Position numbers and translations under genes: made by a program. A stretch of DNA of 34,730 nucleotides from Verrucomicrobiota bacterium (lineage in GTDB: Bacteria; Verrucomicrobiota; Verrucomicrobiia; Chthoniobacterales; UBA10450): NCBI GenBank assembly GCA_019244415.1, contig JAFASN010000015.1:1-34730 (forward strand). Direction: 5' to 3'. Positions 31,875 through 34,730 of the stretch are shown in pieces. Under the pieces are notes generated by a model. That model made no database searches and was not told where the DNA came from. It was given only the letters and a program-made list of their open reading frames with translations. Positions within the stretch are counted from its first letter, which is position 1; every line of letters starts with the position of its first letter.

Positions 31875-33401
31875 TCAGCTTTCCGGCGCCAACTGCGGTG
31901 CACCGACACGCGCCGGCACGAGGCGAATAGCGGAGCCCGCACTTTCCTCAGCGGCGCTGCCGGATTCGTGGTACTCGGCATCGCCGTTCACCTGCCACAG
32001 ATCGTAGAGTTTGGTATTGGCGATGATGTTTTCGGCGCACAACATCGCCGTCATCATGGCGTGGTCCTGGTTGTTGTACTTATGCATGCCGTTGCGGCCG
32101 ACCAGGTGAAGATTTGGATATCGCGCTTCGAGTTCGTCGCGAATGATGGCGACATGCTGCGCGTAATGATCGTCGTAAACTGGATACGCCTTCTTCTGGC
32201 GCACGACCGTGCCATCGAGAATATCGCCTTCGTGGGCAAGCCCGATCTGCACAAGCTCACGCTTGGCCAGCTCGATCAACTCATGATCTTTCGCGTCCCA
32301 AAGTCCGTCGTGCTCGAAGCAGAAATACTCGAGACCGTAGCAGGCTTTGTCCTCGTCCGGCACCATCTCGGGCGACCAGGAGCGGAAGTTTTGGATGCGC
32401 CCGACCTTGACGCTCGGGTCGTGGATATAGATCCAGTTATCGTGGAACGCGTCCCGATTTTTGAGGATCAACATGACCGTGAGAAAATCGCGGTACTTAA
32501 GTGAGTCGGCCGCGCGTTTGGCGGCGGCGGAAGCAGCCGGCGTAATCCCGTTGATCAGTTCACGCAGCGGGGCGGACGAAATGACGTGCTCGGATTCCAG
32601 CTTGCGCTCCGTGCCCGTGGCGTCGCGGTACGTTGTCACCCAGGTGCCGCTACGGTCGTTGTACTCGCAATGAGTGACGCGGCAGCCCATCTCGATCGCG
32701 CCGCCGAAGGCACGCGTTTTTTCCGCGCACGCTTCCCACATCATGCCAGGACCGCGACGCGGGTACTTGAAGGAATTGATCAGCGTCTTGATCACTTTGC
32801 TGCTGTCCTTGGGCTGGCGCCATGGGAAGAGAGCGTTCTTGATCGCGCTCCCGAGCGAAAGGCCCTTGATGCGCTGCGACGCCCAATCCGCGGAAATGTC
32901 GCGGCAGCTCATGCCCCAGACTTTCTCGGTGTAGCTTTTGAAGAAGGTGTTGAAGAGCCGTTTGCCGAATTGGTTGCTGACCCAATCTTCGAAGTTGCGC
33001 GGGTTCTCTACCGGGAAGAGTCGGGCCTTGATCCAGGATAAAATGCAGAGCGCGGAGCGACACACGCCGAGCTTGGTCAACGCTTCGAACGGTTTCAGCG
33101 GGTAGGCGAAAAATTTGCCCCCGTAAAAAATGCGTGAGCTGCGTGGACGTTCCAGCATGTCATGGGGCAAAAGCTCGCTCCAGAGGTCGTTGACTTCCTT
33201 GCTTTTGGAAAAGAAGCGGTGACCGCCAATGTCGAAATGGAAGCCTTTGTAGGTGGCGGTGCGCGAGATTCCGCCCACGTAAACCGGATCCGCCTCCAAA
33301 ACGGTGACGCTCAGGTCGTTCTTGGCTAACAAATAGCCGGCAGTAAGCCCGGCCGGGCCGGCACCAATGACCGTGACGTTGGCTTTGTTCATTGAATTCA
33401 C
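31875..33401 (-). CDS. FAD-dependent oxidoreductase, UDP-galactopyranose mutase-like
   Basis: A 508-residue flavoprotein. The Rossmann motif VIGAGPAGLTAGYLL is at the start, with EADPVYVGGISRT and FDIGGHRFFSKS as in UDP-galactopyranose mutase-related and protoporphyrinogen oxidase-like NAD(P)/FAD proteins. The C-terminal FAD contact is LVGRNGMHKYNNQDHAMMTAMLCAENI. The last 25 residues are Ala/Glu/Pro-rich. It probably acts on a nucleotide sugar or lipid-linked sugar; the exact reaction is unknown. The GTG start at 33399-33401 overlaps the stop of the glycosyltransferase gene (GTGA); an in-frame ATG at 33390-33392 may be used instead. Confidence 0.82.
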   Translation of the reverse strand: MNSMNKANVTVIGAGPAGLTAGYLLAKNDLSVTVLEADPVYVGGISRTATYKGFHFDIGGHRFFSKSKEVNDLWSELLPHDMLERPRSSRIFYGGKFFAYPLKPFEALTKLGVCRSALCILSWIKARLFPVENPRNFEDWVSNQFGKRLFNTFFKSYTEKVWGMSCRDISADWASQRIKGLSLGSAIKNALFPWRQPKDSSKVIKTLINSFKYPRRGPGMMWEACAEKTRAFGGAIEMGCRVTHCEYNDRSGTWVTTYRDATGTERKLESEHVISSAPLRELINGITPAASAAAKRAADSLKYRDFLTVMLILKNRDAFHDNWIYIHDPSVKVGRIQNFRSWSPEMVPDEDKACYGLEYFCFEHDGLWDAKDHELIELAKRELVQIGLAHEGDILDGTVVRQKKAYPVYDDHYAQHVAIIRDELEARYPNLHLVGRNGMHKYNNQDHAMMTAMLCAENIIANTKLYDLWQVNGDAEYHESGSAAEESAGSAIRLVPARVGAPQLAPES

Positions 33402-34699
33402 GCGACCCAGTTACCCCGGGTAAAATTCCACAAGTACCAGCTTTCGAGGGCGAGCCCCGCCGCGCTGGCTAGCGCGATGCCACAGACCGCGCCCGCTCGC
33501 GCCAGACGCGAGCGGAGGGGAACATTGGCGAAAAAATGGACAAGCGCCAGCACGAGAACGGCATGTTCGCAGAACTGGTAACGCAGCATGCTTTCCATGT
33601 TAACGCCCGCCACGCCGGAAACAGAGATGAAATAGAGCACGAAGGCGGTGAAATAGAACGTGACCCGAACCGAGCGACCGGCGGCGTTTTGTCGCGCGCG
33701 TGGCAGGAATTCGCAGCTGATTACAACGAGCAAGATAAGTCCGCCGAGTGTCATCGCCAGCTGGCTTGCTTCGGTCGGGTTATCCAGCGCCGGGATAAAC
33801 CAGCGGTAACTCGATGGCCTGAAAATCGCCAGATAATCCGGCTGAATGCCCCAGCCGAATTGTTGCGTAAGCATATAAATGTCCCAGTGCCCCCAGCGTA
33901 GCTGGCCGTAGGCGAAGAAGGCCAAGCCACCGAGGCTAGCGACACAGGCGAGCGAAACAGCCGCGCCGTACTTTTTCGTCCAGCCGCGGAAATCGCCCAG
34001 GTTGCGGCCCGCGAGTTCCCATGCGCGCCTGACCATCGGCGCGAGTACGCAGGGCAAGCCGACGATGCGAGTCCCAGACATGACGACGCCGTGAAGCGCG
34101 GCGAGTACTCGCGCGCGGCGCGTCTCGCCAGCGCTCCAGTAAAGGAACCCGAGCAACGTCATTAGGAAAAGTGACTCCGAGTAGGCAGCGACGAGGTAGA
34201 ACGCCGCCGGATGCGCGGCAATGGCGAGTGCGGCGGGGAATTGCCAGCGCAACGGTACCTTCCAGCGACGACAAAAGACGAAGACGTAACTCCAAAATCC
34301 CCAGGCGGCGAGATGGGCGCTGATGAGTAATGATTTTTCCGTACTCAGATGCGCGCCATAACGCAGCGCCGCGGCGGCCAGCGGGTAGGCGGGGAAGAAC
34401 GCGGTGTTGGACACTTCCATCATCTTGTGACTGATGGGCGGCACAATCGTCTCGTAGCCGCGGTTCACGATGTTCGCGAACCAGTAGCTATCGTGCTCGA
34501 CTAGCGTGGTGTAGCGATATTCCAGCGGCCCTTCCGGGGCGAGCAGCAGCACGGCAAACGCGAGCTGTAGTAAGGTCACGGCCAGCCCGCAGCCAATCGC
34601 GCGTGCCGTGGCTGAACCGCGGCCGCGAGGCGTGCGCGCCTGCACGGGCGGCGGTTTTCTGAGCAGAAGCGCTCGGTTTTCTTCCAGCAAGAGTGTCAC
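33398..34699 (-). CDS. GT-C membrane glycosyltransferase, PIG-V/mannosyltransferase-like
   Basis: A 433-residue integral membrane protein with about ten hydrophobic segments. The first large outside loop has LVEHDSYWFANIVNRGYE (acidic D70 near the membrane) and TAFFPAYPLAAAALRYG. AYSESLFLMTLLGFLYW follows. These are the landmarks of the GT-C PIG-V group, which uses polyprenyl-phosphate sugars. Together with the overlapping Glf-like flavoprotein this suggests lipid-linked glycan assembly. The GTG at 34697-34699 is a possible start, but the frame stays open to the window edge, so the real start may lie outside. Confidence 0.8.
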   Translation of the reverse strand: MTLLLEENRALLLRKPPPVQARTPRGRGSATARAIGCGLAVTLLQLAFAVLLLAPEGPLEYRYTTLVEHDSYWFANIVNRGYETIVPPISHKMMEVSNTAFFPAYPLAAAALRYGAHLSTEKSLLISAHLAAWGFWSYVFVFCRRWKVPLRWQFPAALAIAAHPAAFYLVAAYSESLFLMTLLGFLYWSAGETRRARVLAALHGVVMSGTRIVGLPCVLAPMVRRAWELAGRNLGDFRGWTKKYGAAVSLACVASLGGLAFFAYGQLRWGHWDIYMLTQQFGWGIQPDYLAIFRPSSYRWFIPALDNPTEASQLAMTLGGLILLVVISCEFLPRARQNAAGRSVRVTFYFTAFVLYFISVSGVAGVNMESMLRYQFCEHAVLVLALVHFFANVPLRSRLARAGAVCGIALASAAGLALESWYLWNFTRGNWVA

Positions 34700-34730
34700 G
34701 GCGGCTTTTGGACGGTACTTTCCCTCGTTT

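Overview
The window looks like a soil-type Verrucomicrobiota chromosome (Chthoniobacterales-like). This is inferred from gene content, a moderately high GC and short dispersed palindromes; there is no rRNA or marker gene here to prove it. It splits into two compositionally different parts that meet at a tRNA-Thr(CGT) gene at 9551-9623.

Left part (1-9550). A phosphate-scavenging cluster on the minus strand comes first: the decayed C-terminal end of a PF04185-type phosphoesterase, an OprO/OprP-like phosphate-selective porin, PhoB and PhoR. TGTAACA repeats lie upstream of the porin and of phoB and resemble Pho boxes. Next is a compact mobilization and integration module. It has a small accessory protein divergent from a full-length MobF (TrwC-type) relaxase-helicase, with inverted repeats in the gap that could be oriT. 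A 41-codon ORF coupled to the relaxase stop, an excisionase-like HTH protein and a tyrosine integrase follow, and the integrase lies next to the tRNA. No coupling protein or type IV secretion genes are seen, so this reads as an integrative mobilizable element rather than a self-transmissible one. The tetranucleotide GTAC is about three times rarer in 1-9550 than in the rest of the window (hand count), so the whole left part, Pho genes included, may be acquired.

Right part (9624-34730). This is ordinary chromosome with housekeeping and metabolic genes in short operons: a transglutaminase-like membrane protein with a membrane partner; hpt-moaD; YjbQ; a serine hydrolase with a TPR protein; thuA-pepF; DUF2905 with uracil-DNA glycosylase; a CbpA-like DnaJ; rpiB (Glu-type active site); a ClC channel/antiporter with CBS domains; a UbiA prenyltransferase with a degenerate metallo-beta-lactamase-fold protein; a CDGSH protein; a glucose-1-dehydrogenase-like SDR; a hybrid histidine kinase; threonine ammonia-lyase with an ACT domain; full-length GcvP; a phosphoribosyltransferase; and an envelope-type pair (Glf-like flavoprotein plus GT-C mannosyltransferase-like protein) running off the right edge.

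Small structured repeats punctuate this part. Two copies of a hairpin element (13512-13567 and 19912-19979) show a compensatory stem change and start at the stop of the upstream gene. A palindrome with perfect 13-bp arms lies at 18835-18927, and a 7-bp tandem repeat sits in frame inside gcvP. There is no CRISPR array, insertion sequence or rRNA.
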